This document shows, one piece after another, positions 46,731 through 59,299 of a stretch of DNA of 64,000 nucleotides; the first letter of the stretch is position 1; the number at the start of each line of letters is the position of its first letter. The translations under genes were made by a program, and so were the position numbers. Under the pieces are notes generated by a model that ran no database searches, was not told where the DNA came from, and was given only the letters and a program-made list of their open reading frames with translations. Origin of the DNA: Lantana camara (taxonomy: Eukaryota; Streptophyta; Magnoliopsida; Lamiales; Verbenaceae); the NCBI GenBank assembly GCA_037501455.1, contig CM074858.1, positions 37,135,001 through 37,199,000 on the forward strand, written 5' to 3'.

Positions 46731-48350
46731 TGTAACGCCCCGACTTTTCGGACGTAAAGGTACGACGTATGTGTTTACCAATTTGCGCGAATTAATTGTT
46801 TTTACGTGTTTTATATTTAATTTTATTATAATTGTTATTATTTTATTTTATTATATTATATTTTATTTTATTTTAATATTATTAATTTTATATATATTTC
46901 GTATTATATATATATGTTTATTTATATTATTATTAAGTTAATGATTATGCTAATTAGGTGTTAAGTTAATTAATCATGCTTTAATTAATTAATTACGTGA
47001 CTTTATTTAATTTAATTAATATTAGATTTAATTCGTTTATTTGAATTTATGCATGGAAATTATGATTTTGCATGAATTTTAATGTATATATATGCATGAA
47101 TTGCATAGATTGAGCATATTACTAATTTTGAGCTTCGTTCTTGTATGAAATGATATTGAAATGCCACGAATTTGTAGTATGTCGTAAATATATGTATTAT
47201 GAACATGATTATATGCTCGGTTTATGTTTTCGAATTTATTTGATAGGTTAACGAATTTAATTTGATTCGAGGAACCAAATCGGGGGCTAACGAGCACTTA
47301 GCGTACCCTTGGTTCCGAATTTAATATCTTGAGCTCGGGAACTCGGATTCGAGTTCCGTCAACTCTGCTGAACTCGTAGCGAAAATTCGAGTTTATTTAA
47401 CTTAGCCTTATATTTTTCCTAAGTCATTTGAACCTCCGAAATTCAACCGAAAAACGAATCGGCGACCATTTTGACCTTGCTTTACAAAATTAGCCATATC
47501 TCATCCAAACTTTAACCAAATTAACCATGGTTTGATTCTTTAGAACCCTAACTCAACCACCTATCCAAACATGCCAAGCCCTAACCAAACCAATCCTCAC
47601 ACAATCTCCAAAACTCAGCCAAAGCCTCTGGAGATACAAGCATTCCCGTAACCCTTCCTTCCTTAGAGATTTTGGAGCTCAAATCTCATCCAAACTTCAT
47701 TCAATCTACAGGGTAAGCTTAGGGTTGTAAAATATGTTCATTTCTGATCATTTTCATCCTTTCATTCACGAATTTGAGCATGGTTTCATGATTTCTGGTC
47801 TGTTTTTTCGAAAATGAAGAATTTTGGGCATTTTGTTGATCTCATTCGATTCTTGTTGGTTTTGATTGATTCCAAGATTGAGAATCATTATTTTGTCATC
47901 CTCATATCATTTATGATCATTGATTTCTTGGTGGTTGAAGTATTGGTGAGATACCATTTATGATACTTTGAGAAAAATTTCCATAAATGTCACGTACGAT
48001 TGCTGTCACGGTTGAGCTCTTTTTGGAACTGAATTATATGTTGAATTTGTGTTGCTTAGCTGTGTATTTGATAGCCTATATGACCTGAACTGATTAGGAT
48101 TAATTGAGTGTAGCCATACTCTGTTTTTCCTCCAGATTTTTCTCTGTTTTGGCCTGATGTTTGCTGTCAAAAACTACTGTAATTCCTTCACGCTTTTGCT
48201 GTCAGTTTTCGTAGCCTTGTGGGTGTGTTCGAGCTGTGTTCTTGCTGCTTTTCATGCCTTATTTTGTTGCCTATTTTGCTTCCTTTTCTTGCTGGAATGG
48301 CTGCCCTTTTCTGCGCGTTTTGCTGTCTGAAAACAGGGGTTGCTGCTGGG

Positions 48351-48478
48351 CGAGACACGGGGGTGTTGTTTTCTTCTTTTCCAGCGGGAATAGTGGTGCA
48401 GTCTTGGCCTGGAATTGCTGTACCGAGACACGGGGGTGTCTCGGTCTGGGCTTGGGAGGTGACACGGGGGTGTCACCC
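48351..48478. repeat. Palindrome cluster in LTR K (GAGACACGGGGGTGTCTC type)
   Basis: Units at 48351, 48423-48444 (CCGAGACACGG..GTGTCTCGG) and 48459-48478 (GGTGACACGGGGGTGTCACC). The arms are perfectly complementary; the centre has lost the CCG half of the usual core. Confidence 0.8.
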
Positions 48479-48555
48479 CGTTTTTGCCGATTTCTTTGCC
48501 TGCGTTTCTGGGTTGCTGCTGTGTGTGTAGGCTGCTGTTGCTGCTCCTATTTGAA

Positions 48556-48900
48556 CTGCGGTATGTGTATATATATATGTACTGTGTGTGCGTGTGTATG
48601 CATGGTTTGTGTGTGTGCATGGCTTGTATATAATATATATATATATATATATATAGATGCTTGTGTGTGTAATTGCATGCAAGAATAAAATGTACTATAT
48701 ATATATATATATGCATGGCTGTGAGTTGTGTGTGCATGGTTGTTATTTGAGTTGCATGCATGAATATATATATTATACATATTTGTGTGTGTTCATGCAT
48801 GTAGTTACGTGTATATGTATATATGTATATTATATGTATTATATGTTGTTATATAGTTATTATATTATATACATTTATTATATATTTTAAATAATATTTG
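48556..48900. repeat. Mixed TG/TA microsatellite region in LTR K
   Basis: Alternating GTGTGT, TATATA and GCATGG runs; the reading frames on both strands here are repeat artefacts. Confidence 0.85.
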
Positions 48901-50489
48901 ATTTAATTCAATTTTTGAAATTAATTGATTTCTATTTCGCGTATTTAAATTACCGACTATTGATTGAACGTTTTATTTCTTTTATTCCTAAATGTGAATA
49001 TGAATATTATGTGTTATGATTATTAAATGAATTCATGAATTAATTGATATGCACTATGAATGTTATGAACTTATGAATTTATGAATTTATGAAATTGAAT
49101 GAAATATATGAACGAATAAATTTGATTATATGTTTTAAATTCCTTAATAGTGCACATGAACATTTTTATGATATAATATGATCATTTTTGCATTCATGAT
49201 ATATTCACTTCATTGCCGAGCGTCATATGTGGTCATTGAGTCTCATACCTTTTCTTTTGCACAGATTCGGGTTTGGTCGGAGACGAGGGCGAGCATTGAG
49301 ACGATTGTGCCTTTCTTTTGCCTTGTAAAGGTGGGTTTTTCTTCTAATAGTTAAAGTGACCTATATATCCCTCGTGTGAAAGGTTTTAAGCCAAAATCAT
49401 ATATTTATATATATCGAGTCATTTTGGGTAAATGATTTCAAACGTATGACCCTTTTAATTATGAAACCCTACCTTATGTTTTGGCGAGACATGTTTATGA
49501 TTGCACGGGCCCCGGGACTTAGTATATGTGGCTAACCGAGGAAGCAAGGGCTGACGGGGATCCCATATACTAGTTCCAACCAACTACGGCGAAACGGACT
49601 TCGTCAAGGAGTTTTTGACGAGGAAACACTAACCGGGTTTTGAGGACTCATGAACCTCATAGCCACATTGATATGATTAGGTGGTCGAGCCTTGCAAACT
49701 CGTCCACCACCCGGAGGAAGAAGGTGTATATGAATGATTATGATCATGTTATGTATGAGCACAAAAGATATATATATGATAATGAATGATTGAATAATTG
49801 ATTTGATTACACGAGGAGTAGGTTGGAGATTGTGCACGCCCACTCGCCGGGCCATAAACCTTTATGAACAATTATGAATGAATATGAACGTCTTAATCCC
49901 GTTGATGTTTTCTTTTGTTTTAACCACTTGGTAAATTCTTATCAAACTTCACACGGGATTAGGGCTTGCATGTATGTATTTAATTTATGCAATATTATAT
50001 ATTATGCCCCATTTTATACCCATCAGTCTCTTTTAGACTGAACCCGGTTGTTTTCAGTTGTTTTGTGCAGGTATAGGAGTGCTAGGCGGGAATACAAGCC
50101 GTCTAGGTCTTGCATTTATGTTTAGCACTTCTTTTCAGTCTCATTTGTTCATACTCTCATTACTACTTTTGTATATGATCATAGTATAGCTTGGAGCGTC
50201 ATGTTTTGTAGGCCGTGAGTGCCGTTGAATATTTGAATGCTCTTGTCTATCTATTTTTGGAGCTTGGTGGCTCACTGTATATATGCTATGTCGTTCTTGC
50301 TTCCGCGTTTTATTTTAACTCTGATGTTATGTTATCTTGAGTTGAATGGTTTAAGGGTTAGTCCCGCCTAGCATAGCGTGTGTGTTGGGTCCCCGTTCGC
50401 CGTGGATTTGGCACGTGTATGGACTTCCATTTCATATACGGGTCGGGTATCGGTGCGGGGGATGTGGTGCCTCACGCTCGGGTGCTACA

Positions 50490-51400
50490 GTTTGGTTCAG
50501 GGAACTATGAATGTGATGGAGTCTGAGGCTAGGTTTGTGAGGCTGATCAAGTATGCGCCTCGTAGTCTGAATGATGAGCGTCGCAAGACAAAGAGGTTTA
50601 TTGATGGACTGAAGCCCGAACTTTGGTTGGCACTTACTTTTTTGGACATTGAGACCTACAACCGGGCTGTTGATAGAGCGCTAAGGGTTGAAGCTGCACA
50701 CAAGGAGATAACTACTGCACGTCAAGGACCTTCTAACCTTAAGCCTTATCAAGGGAACAAGCGACCATCCGGATCTTTTCCCCAAGGAACCAGGAAGAAG
50801 CCAATGGTAGCACCACAACATCAACAGTAGAAGGCTCCACCGAAACAGCAAGCACAGAAGCAGAAAGTGCCACAGCAGTACCAGAGGGCGCCGCAACAGC
50901 AGAGAGCACCTCAGCCAGGTCCAGAGGAAATTGTTTGTCGATATTATCGCCGAACGGAACACACTGAGGAGAACTGTCGCAAGAAAGCTGGACAGTGTTT
51001 AGCGTGTGGTTCCCCTGAGCACCAGATGGATAGTTGCCTGCACAAGATTAGGAGATTTGGGGTCCAGGATAAAGGGAAAGGGGTGGTGGGTACGACGAAC
51101 AAACCAGTGATCAAAGGCAGAGCTTATGCTTTGGATGGTAAGGAGGAGGTTGATCCTTCGTCTGTTGTGGAAGGTATTGTGCACATTCTTCACATGCCAG
51201 TTAAGGTCTTGTATGACCCTGGTGCTACGCATTCATTTGTTGCATCTAAATTATGTGCGCATTTACAGTTTCCACTTGAATACTTGCCATATAAATTTGA
51301 AGTGAGTTCTCCTTTGGGAACTTGCCTTGTTACGGATTAAGTATATAAACGCTGCCCTATATGTATTGGTACCCGTTGTTACCCGACGGATCTTATTGAG
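50490..51400 (+). pseudogene. gag-pro: Element B gag C-terminal part and protease
   Basis: Continues the frame of 46260-46730: VQGTMNVMESEARFVRLIKYAP.., FIDGLKPELWLALTFLDIETYNRAVDRALRVE, then a Gln/Pro-rich linker. A TAG at 50828 sits in a run of glutamines, which fits CAG to TAG. There are two zinc knuckles. The first reads CRYYRRTEHTEENC, with Tyr in place of the second Cys; the second, CLACGSPEHQMDSC, is complete. The protease has LYDPGATHSF (51212-51241). A TAA at 51338 breaks the link to RT. Confidence 0.88.
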
Positions 51401-54400
51401 TTGCCGATGACAAGATACGAAGTTATACTTGTTATGGATTGGTTGTCTAAGTACCGAGCTAAGTTGGATTGTTACAAGAAAGAGATCATCTTGGAAGAAG
51501 ATGAAAGTGGGACATCAGAAGGGAAAGTTGAGAAGTTATCAGTGATTTCATCGATGGAAGCTAAGAAGTTGATTCAGAAAGGAGCTATTGGAATTGTTGC
51601 TTATCTTTTGAATAGACTGAGAGATCAACTTAAGATCGAAGAAGTGGAAGTGGTGAACGAGTTTCAAGATGTGTTTCCTGAGCATTTGGATTCGTTGCCT
51701 CCTGACCGAGAGTTGGAATTTACGATCGAGACGATATCAGGAGCTGAGCTGTACTCCAAGACACCTTATAGAATGGCTCCAGCGGAATTGGAAGAACTGA
51801 GGAAGCAATTGGATGAACTGATTGAGTCTGGATATGTTCGACCGAGCACATCGCCGTGGGGAGCGCCTGTGCTTTTTGTTAAGAAGAAGGATGGATCATT
51901 GTGTTTATGCATTGACTATCGGGAGCTGAACAGGATGACAATCAAGAATAAGTATCCTCTCCCTCATATCGAAGAGTTGTTCGATATACTTCAAGGATCG
52001 AAGGTCTACTCTAAGTTAGATCTAAGACAAGGATATTAACAATTGAAGATCAGGGAAGCAGATATTCCGAAGACTGCTTTCAACAGCCGATACGGACATT
52101 TTGAGTTTTTGGTAATGCCGTTTGGTTTGACGAACGCAACAGCTGCATTCATGGATATGATGTACCGTATATTCAAGCCGTTTCTCGACAAGTTTGTAGT
52201 TATCTTCATCGATGATATTTTGGTATTTTCAAAGACACCGGAGGAACATGCTGAACATCTTCGAATCGTGTTACGCACTTTGCTGGATCACAAGCTATAT
52301 GCAAAGTTCAGCAAATGTGAGTTTTGGCTTGAGAGAGTTACATTTCTCGGACACATCATATCAGGGTCTGGAATCGAAGTAGATCCCTCGAAGATCGAGA
52401 CGATTATGGATTGGAAGTCACCGAAGAATCTCTCAGAAGTGAGGAGTTTTCTGGGATTAGCTGGTTACTACAGGAGGTTTGTCAAAGATTTCTCAAAGAT
52501 AGCTACACCTCTCACTAAATTGACAAAGAAAGAAGGGAAATTCGATTGGACTGAGAAGTGTGAGCAAAGTTTTCAAAGATTGAAGGAGATGCTAACAACT
52601 GCACCCGTGTTAGCATTACCAGAAGGAAAAGAAGGATACACTGTCTACACCGATGCTTCGAAAGAAGGACTAGGAGTAGTTTTGATGCAGAATGGAAAAG
52701 TGATTGCGTATGCATCAAGGAAACTCAAAACGCTTGAAGTCAACTACCCGACACATGATTTGGAGTTAGCCGCGATAATTTTTGCTCTTGGAAAGTGGAG
52801 ACATCACCTGTATGGAGTTACGTTTGAGATCTTTACTGATCATAAGAGCCTGCGATATCTATTCACTCAGAAGGAGTTGAATATGCGACAGAGGAGATGG
52901 ATGGAATTTCTGGAGGACTACGATTGCATTATTCAGTACCATCCAGGAAAGGCGAATGTTGTAGCCGATGCATTGAGCATGAAAGTTAGTTTGGCACAGA
53001 TTTCTGCCAATCCCGAGATTGATCGAAGAGAGAGAACGGAGGTGATAACTAAAGCTCGAGTCGCGAACGTTGTGATGATATTACCGTTGAAAGAGCAAGT
53101 GTTGGAAGCACAGAAGAACGATGAGTGGATCAAGAAATGTCTCGAATCTAAGGAGAAAGATGATGAGACCAAGTTCGAGGTTGATGAACATGGTATATTG
53201 AGGTACAAAGGTCGAGTATGCGTGCCAACTGTTTTAAGGAAAGAGATTCTCGATGAAGCGCACAAGACTAAGTACACGATACATCCCGGAGGCACTAAGA
53301 TGTATCAAGATGTTAAGACGCATTTCTGGTGGAATGGAATGAAGAGAGACATGGCCAACTATGTGAAGAAGTGCTTAACTTGTCAGAAAGTTAAAGCTGA
53401 GCACCTGAAGCCGAGTGGGAAGTTACAACCATTACCGATTCCGACTTGGAAGTGGGAGCAAATCACGATGGATTTTGTCACCGGATTACCCAAAGTCAGA
53501 GGAGGACAAGATAGTATCTGGGTGATCATTGATCGATTGACAAAGGCCGCATACTTTTAGCCAGTAAAGACAACGGATAAGGTCAGCACGTTGGCAAAGC
53601 TGTGTCAGCAAGAGATTGTCAGATTACATGGAGTTCCAAATAGTATAGTGTCGGACAGAGATCCGAACTTCACGTCGCAATTATGGAAGGAAATTCAGAC
53701 TTTGATGGGAACAAAGTTGAACTTCAGTACTGCAGCGCATCCTCAGACGGATGGACAATCCGAAAGGATGATCAAATACTTGGAAGATATGCTAAGAGCT
53801 TGCGCTTTGGACTTCCAGGAAAGTTGGAAAGAGTGTTTACCTCTTGTGGAGTTTGCATACAACAATAGTTATCAAGCTTCTATTAAAGCTGCTCCATATG
53901 AAGCCTTGTATGGAAGGAAATGTAGATCCCCGTTATACTGGGATTTGGATGAAGCGAGATGTACTGAGGAAGGACTAATCAGAGTGAATTCAGCTAAATG
54001 GATAAGAGAAGCGACGGAGAAGATTCCGATCATTCACCAGAGAATTAAAGCTGCCCAGGACAGGCAGAAGAGTTATGTTGATCGACGTAGAAGGGATTTG
54101 GAATTCGCAGTGGGCGAAAAGGTATTTCTGAAGGCATCGCCAAGGAAAGGGTTTTCCCGAATTGGGAAAGGTGGAAAGTTAAACCCGAGATATGTTGGAC
54201 CGTATGAGATACTGGAGAGAGTCGGACCGACTGGTTATAGATTGGATTTGCCTGTAGGTCTAACAGGAATCCACAACGTATTTTATGTATCTCAGCTTCG
54301 CAAGTGTTTCTCGGATGAGACAGAGGTTGTGCCGGTAGAGGAGATACCGTTAGAACCGGATCTGACTTATGTTTTGAAGCCCGCTAAGATTCTAGATAGG

Positions 54401-54640
54401 AAGTTTCAAGAGCTGAGGAATAGGAAAATTCCTTTGGTTAAAGTCCTTTGGAAGGGACATGGGACAGAAGAGGCAACCTGGGAGACAGAAGAGAAAATGC
54501 AGAAGCATCACCCCGACTTGTTTGCAGTTACAGCGGAAGAATCTGGGGACAGATTCTCTTTAAGGAGGGGTGATTGTAACAGCCCAAAACAGGGCCTGGA
54601 TGAAAACAATAAGTTAAGGGCATTGGTAAAGCGTTTATAG
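51401..54640 (+). pseudogene. pol: Element B pol: RT, RNase H, integrase, chromodomain-like end
   Basis: One frame with stops at 52037 (inside RT, after LRQGY) and 53558 (inside the integrase core, after AAYF). RT has [30 protein letters not shown] and an intact catalytic FIDDIL (52205-52222). RNase H has [30 protein letters not shown] and TDHKSLRYL. Integrase has the HHCC finger (about 53258-53405), then DF in [18 protein letters not shown] and QTDGQSERMIKYLEDML, so DDE is kept. A GPY region (YVGPYEILERVGPTGYRLDLP) follows. The C-terminus VKVLWKGHGTEEATWE is the chromodomain-like motif of Tekay-type chromoviruses. The frame runs on about 66 bases into the 3' LTR before stopping. Confidence 0.92.
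54562..54573 (+). other. Polypurine tract of element B
   Basis: AAGGAGGGGTGA, two bases before the 3' LTR start TGTAACAGCCC. Confidence 0.8.
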
Positions 54641-57600
54641 ACCGTGATCCAACTTTTTGAATCATCATGCTTTGCATTCTTACATGAACTTTGAGCTCGT
54701 ATATGATCTGACATGTTTTAAGGGGGAATTCTTGACGTTTGATACAATTTACTATTTATAACCCGAGCCTACCTTGTTCATATTCTCACTCGAACCCTAG
54801 AGGTTCATCACACATGTTTCCCTAACGTTTGAACTTGTTTCCCGAGCTCAGAGAGTCTTTCTTGAACCATAAGGGTACTTTTGGAACTTACCGACCAAAG
54901 TTACTATTGATTTGAAAATGAGCTTTTGATTCTGATACCTTTCCTACCCAAGTTTACAGTCGAATCGATCCTTGAGTCGAGACGAGTCTTTTGAAATCAT
55001 TCTTGGCTTGGAAATCTATTCTGGAACTTTATTTTATTGAAAATGTTTTCGAAAACCCTAGTTCACTATTCCTTCTACAAACGGTTTTAATTTGAAAAAT
55101 GTTTTCTCTTCGGATTTGCAGTACTTGACCTATTTCAAGATTTTTGAGATGTTTTACAACTCTTGATTCAAACCCTAGCTTGAAATTTTGAAGCGTACGA
55201 TCATACATGAGAATTCACTATTCATTCTACGTTTTCAACTTTTTAACGGTAAAACGTTTTATAGTCGATATTGGATTCAAAACGCTTCTCGATTTATTTT
55301 ATGATTTTTCAAAATGTTCCGGACTTGAAAATCATTTTAGAAAGTCGTTTTTCACTCCTGTTGAGTTTCGAGTTCAAAACTTTTATTCTCTAAAACTAAT
55401 GTATCTTTCAAACGGTAAATCCAATTTTGATGAATACGCGTTTCGAAGCTAATTTTCTTGCCGTAGGAATGGTTATACTTCCAGCCACTTATCCTCGAGT
55501 CTTGGGTAATGAAATTACAGAAATACCCCCAGCAGCCCTATTTTTAGCTTCAAGATGATGAAGCTTCCAAGAGAAGCTATTCCATTTTGCTCTCATACCA
55601 TTCCTTACATTTTATTTCCAAGGTGAGGGGCTTCCCAACACCTATAAGTACCCCCCTCATGCCATTTGAGTCCTTTCTCATATGTTGTGTACAACACCCT
55701 TTCTTCTCTCCCTCTCCCCCTCTTGCAGTCTCCCCCCCCCCCCTGTGAGGTTAGGTTAGTTGTTTTATTTTTACGCTTTAGTTTATGTTATGTTTTAGTT
55801 TAGTTTATGGTTTTATGTTATGGTATGTTTATATTATGTTTGGGTTGGGTCTTAGGGTCTACCCTAAGCAATATAGAATTTTATTTTATGCATTTATTAT
55901 ATAGTTTTCATGATATGTTTGAATAGTTGTTTATATGTTTTAATTGTTTAGTATATGCTTGAATATGTTATGAATTGCTCTAGTATATGCTACGATCATG
56001 TGATATGATTGTTATATTATGAGAATTGATGCATGATTATGGAATTTGAATTATGTTCATACATGCTAGCTAATGGAATAGTGATTTACAATTAATTATG
56101 TCACAACTTGTTACATGTTGGTATTGAATTAAATTGTTACATGTTACTTGCCTAAAGGTTCATGATATATGATATGATATGATATGATATATGTTGTGAC
56201 ATGTGGTCACATTGTTATATGATTCTTGAATTACGAATTGAGCTTATGATATGATATGGATTAATGGATTAAAGCCTTGATCATATGTTATACACTTTAA
56301 TTGTGTCACATGTTATAACCTAAGATAGAATAATGTTTCATGATATGATATGATATGGATTCATGGATTAAAGCCTTGATCATATGTTATACACTTTAAT
56401 AGTGTCACATGTTATAACCTAAGATAGAATAGTGTTTCATAAATTGATCTTATGCCTTAATTGGATCTCTTAACCATAGGTTATTCCTTTAACCTATATC
56501 ACACTTGATTGTATTAACATGAGCTTGAAACTATAGGTTATAATCAAGATCATAATTTAATTAGGGTGTGTGTGTGTGTGCATGCCGTGTGTGTGTGTGT
56601 GTGTGTGTGTGTACGTACATGGTGTGTGTGTGTACCGTGTGTGTGGGTGTGTGTGTATAGTAAGGGTTTGACCCGACCCTTTGACCCGATATGTGAATAG
56701 TAAGCTGTGAATAGTACTTTTGAATAGTAAAAGTGAAATAAAATTTGTGCTTTCCTAATAGACATTTGCACCTAGGGTTTCCATATCCAGGGTCTAAAAT
56801 GTGTTTTCTTTCGTGGACTTGTTTCTTAACCTAAGGTTTGCGATAGGATTCATAAATTGACTAAAGCTTACTCGGTTATAGTAAGATCATAGTCCAATGT
56901 TGAGAGTAACTCACTTTAATGTATTCCTTTGTGTGCTACCTTTCTTGAATACCTTAAATGGTATTACTCTCTTGTGTTACATGTTCTTTACATGTTCCTT
57001 GTTATTTGTTTCATGCATTTCATATGCATCTTGGTTAGTAGTGGGTCTTAGTTCTTCAGCTCACTCTAGTACACCACCTACAGGAGTTAAAGTTGAGCAC
57101 TGGGATCCCCAGGGCACCGCATAATCTGTCTACCTACCTTTTGTTACTAATAGGTGAGGTGAAGTTATAAATGTTTTCCAACTGGAACCACGATTATACT
57201 ATCGTATCATATGTTTTGAAATTCAAAGCTAAACATTGTTTTGAACTATCCCTTTTATCGGGACATTCTTTTGAAAGGATCATTCATACTTTAATAGTAT
57301 ACCTTGATCTACAACACATGTTTTCCAAAGTTCTGCATTCTTGTTCAAAGATAGTTACATGACCTGCATATGTTTTCAAAGTACAGAATCACATGTTTTA
57401 CAGACAGAATCATATGTTTTACAAACAGAATCATATGTTTTACAGACAACATCATATGTTACAGTTACAGTTACAGTTTCACATGTTGTAGTTAGCATAC
57501 TGGAGTGGTACTCTGGTCACTGTTAATCTTGAAATGCAAGCATACAGTTTACAGTTTGGGCCCGGCGGTTATGTGTGGAGGTGATGCTCGGGAGGTGAGC

Positions 57601-58723
57601 TCCAACAACATCACCAATACCTGCCGCCACACTTAGACAATTGACACCGACTTTTAACAGGAGGTTTGTTAAGCCAGGACAATCTGTCTGGGAGCGGACA
57701 AAAAATCTGTTCCCATTACATGTTTATAGGTCGCCTAGGGCTAGCTACCCGAAGTGACAACCGGGGGAGGATGGTGCATATTTGTATGTGTTAGTGGGGT
57801 ATTGTTGACCTTGGTCTGATACTCTACTGTGTGTGGAGTTATTGTTGACCTCGGTCCGATACTCTACGAAATCATGTTTTCTGGAGTAAGGATGGAGGAG
57901 CCTAGCTTGCGGGCAAAATTCTATTTCATAAAGGATGGTTCATATCTGGAAAAGTTCACTTTACCCTTATCCCATTTTATGAAAGAACTATGAACCATCA
58001 ACAGCATATGTGTGCGCATGTGATAGCATTCATGAAAATGTTTTAAAACGTGCATTCTTTTACAGCATCACATTCAAAGAGTTTTATCAACCGAACTTGT
58101 TTCAAGTTCTTCTTTAAATCATTGCATTTAACAGTTTTGAATTACACTTCGAATTCTTTATCACTCAGTACTTTCTTTAAAGTATTCCCTCACTTAGTCC
58201 TTTTGACTAATACCTCTCCCGTTTTCTTGCCTCGTGGTTTCAGGTCTTGCAGCCGCAGTCTAGAGGTATCTTGAAGCTCTAGATTGTCATTTTTGTTTCA
58301 GTCAGGACTTAGTATTACTTTCTGTTGTGTCCTGCATATGTTTTATGGCTGCATCACTTTATGTTTCTGATTACTTGAGTATCTTTGTTATACTCTTTCT
58401 GTTACTCTGCTACCGATATTTTGAACTCTGCTGTATCGGTATTTATATGTGATTATGTTACATGTTCTGATATGCCGAGTCGCTCTTACACGATCAATAT
58501 GTTCTTGCTTGTTACATGCCATCACGCACATGTTTTGAAAAGTTTTAAAATACTCTGATTTTCCACTGCATAGCCACATCGTTATACATGTATAGTTCTG
58601 AGATAGACAGCCGTTCGCTGGAGTATTTCTTGAGTGATGGCTCACAACATTACTTGAGAGGTGCTTCAGTGCGGGGGTTGAGACGCCGCTCTCCTCTTGT
58701 TCTGGTATGGGTGGGGGCGTTAC
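54575..58723 (+). repeat. 3' LTR of element B (4.15 kb)
   Basis: The partner of 40537-44568. It is longer because of a roughly 99-bp tandem duplication (about 56246-56443), a longer GT tract, and the segment at 58534-58611 lost from the 5' copy. It ends GCGTTAC at 58723; the final A is displaced by element C. Confidence 0.92.
56246..56443 (+). repeat. 99-bp tandem duplication in the 3' LTR of B
   Basis: GATATGGATTMATGGATTAAAGCC recurs at a spacing of 99 bases (56258 and 56357); the 5' LTR has a single copy (about 42213-42315). Confidence 0.8.
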
Positions 58724-59299
58724 TGTGATGCCTTGCGTCTCCGAAGCACGACCCAATGACATTCTGGGGTAAGTTTTCACATTTGTATGTTAATTTGAGA
58801 ATTTCGTGACTTGTATGGTTTAATTGGAATTTAATTTGATATGTGATTATTCGGATTATTTGATGACTATATGCTAATTTAATTTATTTCTTTCGTACGT
58901 AGCTTGGATTGCTTAATTCAATTTAATTCGAATTTATTTCTACGAAATAATTACTAAAAATAGAGTTTAAATTTAATATGTTACGTAACGTGCCTAATTC
59001 GAACTTATTCGTAATCTTTGAGAATTAATTGTCAATTATATGCTTTTGGGATATCGTTAATTTGTACGAAAGATTTTAAAAAATTAAATTGAATTAAGTT
59101 CTAATTGGTAAATAATTTCCAAATTTAAATTGTAAAATTAATTCGGGACTTGTATGTTTAATTGAGACCCTACAAGAATTATTTTTCGATTAATTGAGCA
59201 TGATGTTTTATTTTCTACCCGAATAGATTACCTGGTTTGTATATAGCATGTATCTAGACACATTTCTTGTCACTTTTCTCCCACACACTATCTCTCCCT

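Larger units (their letters stand above)
47713..50070 (+). other. Predicted intron inside LTR K
   Basis: Donor CTACAGG|GTAAGC and acceptor GTTTTGTGCAG|GTATAG, followed by GTGCTAGGCGGG as in LTRs F and C. Confidence 0.45.
46731..50489 (+). mobile_element. Solo LTR K inserted in gag of element B
   Basis: A 3.76-kb LTR, TGTAACGCCCC...CGGGTGCTACA, with a perfect 5-bp duplication GTTTG (46726-46730 and 50490-50494). It carries donor CAGG|GTAAGC (47713), a palindrome cluster (48351-48478), GT and AT microsatellites (48556-48900), an acceptor TTTTGTGCAG (50070) and the common 3' block. It has no coding sequence. Confidence 0.95.
40537..58723 (+). mobile_element. Element B: near-complete Tekay-like retrotransposon with 4-kb LTRs
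   Basis: 5' LTR, primer-binding site, an extra ORF, gag-pro-pol in one frame, purine tract and 3' LTR. It was inserted into the pol of element A; GAAAA (40532-40536) is the left target copy. The 3' LTR ends GGGGGCGTTAC, one base short, where element C begins. Solo LTR K (46731-50489) sits in gag. Removing K gives a pol with only a few stops and no frameshift from 50490 to 54640, so B is much younger than A. Confidence 0.9.

Noticed and set aside
48252..48890. Overlapping reading frames of 77-182 codons on both strands
   Set aside because: They come from TG/TA microsatellites and low-complexity DNA, giving Thr-His or Tyr-Ile repeats.
55207..55452. 81-codon frame, with a copy at 41169-41513
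   Set aside because: The two are the same piece of the paired LTRs of element B; frame length differs and no domain is visible.
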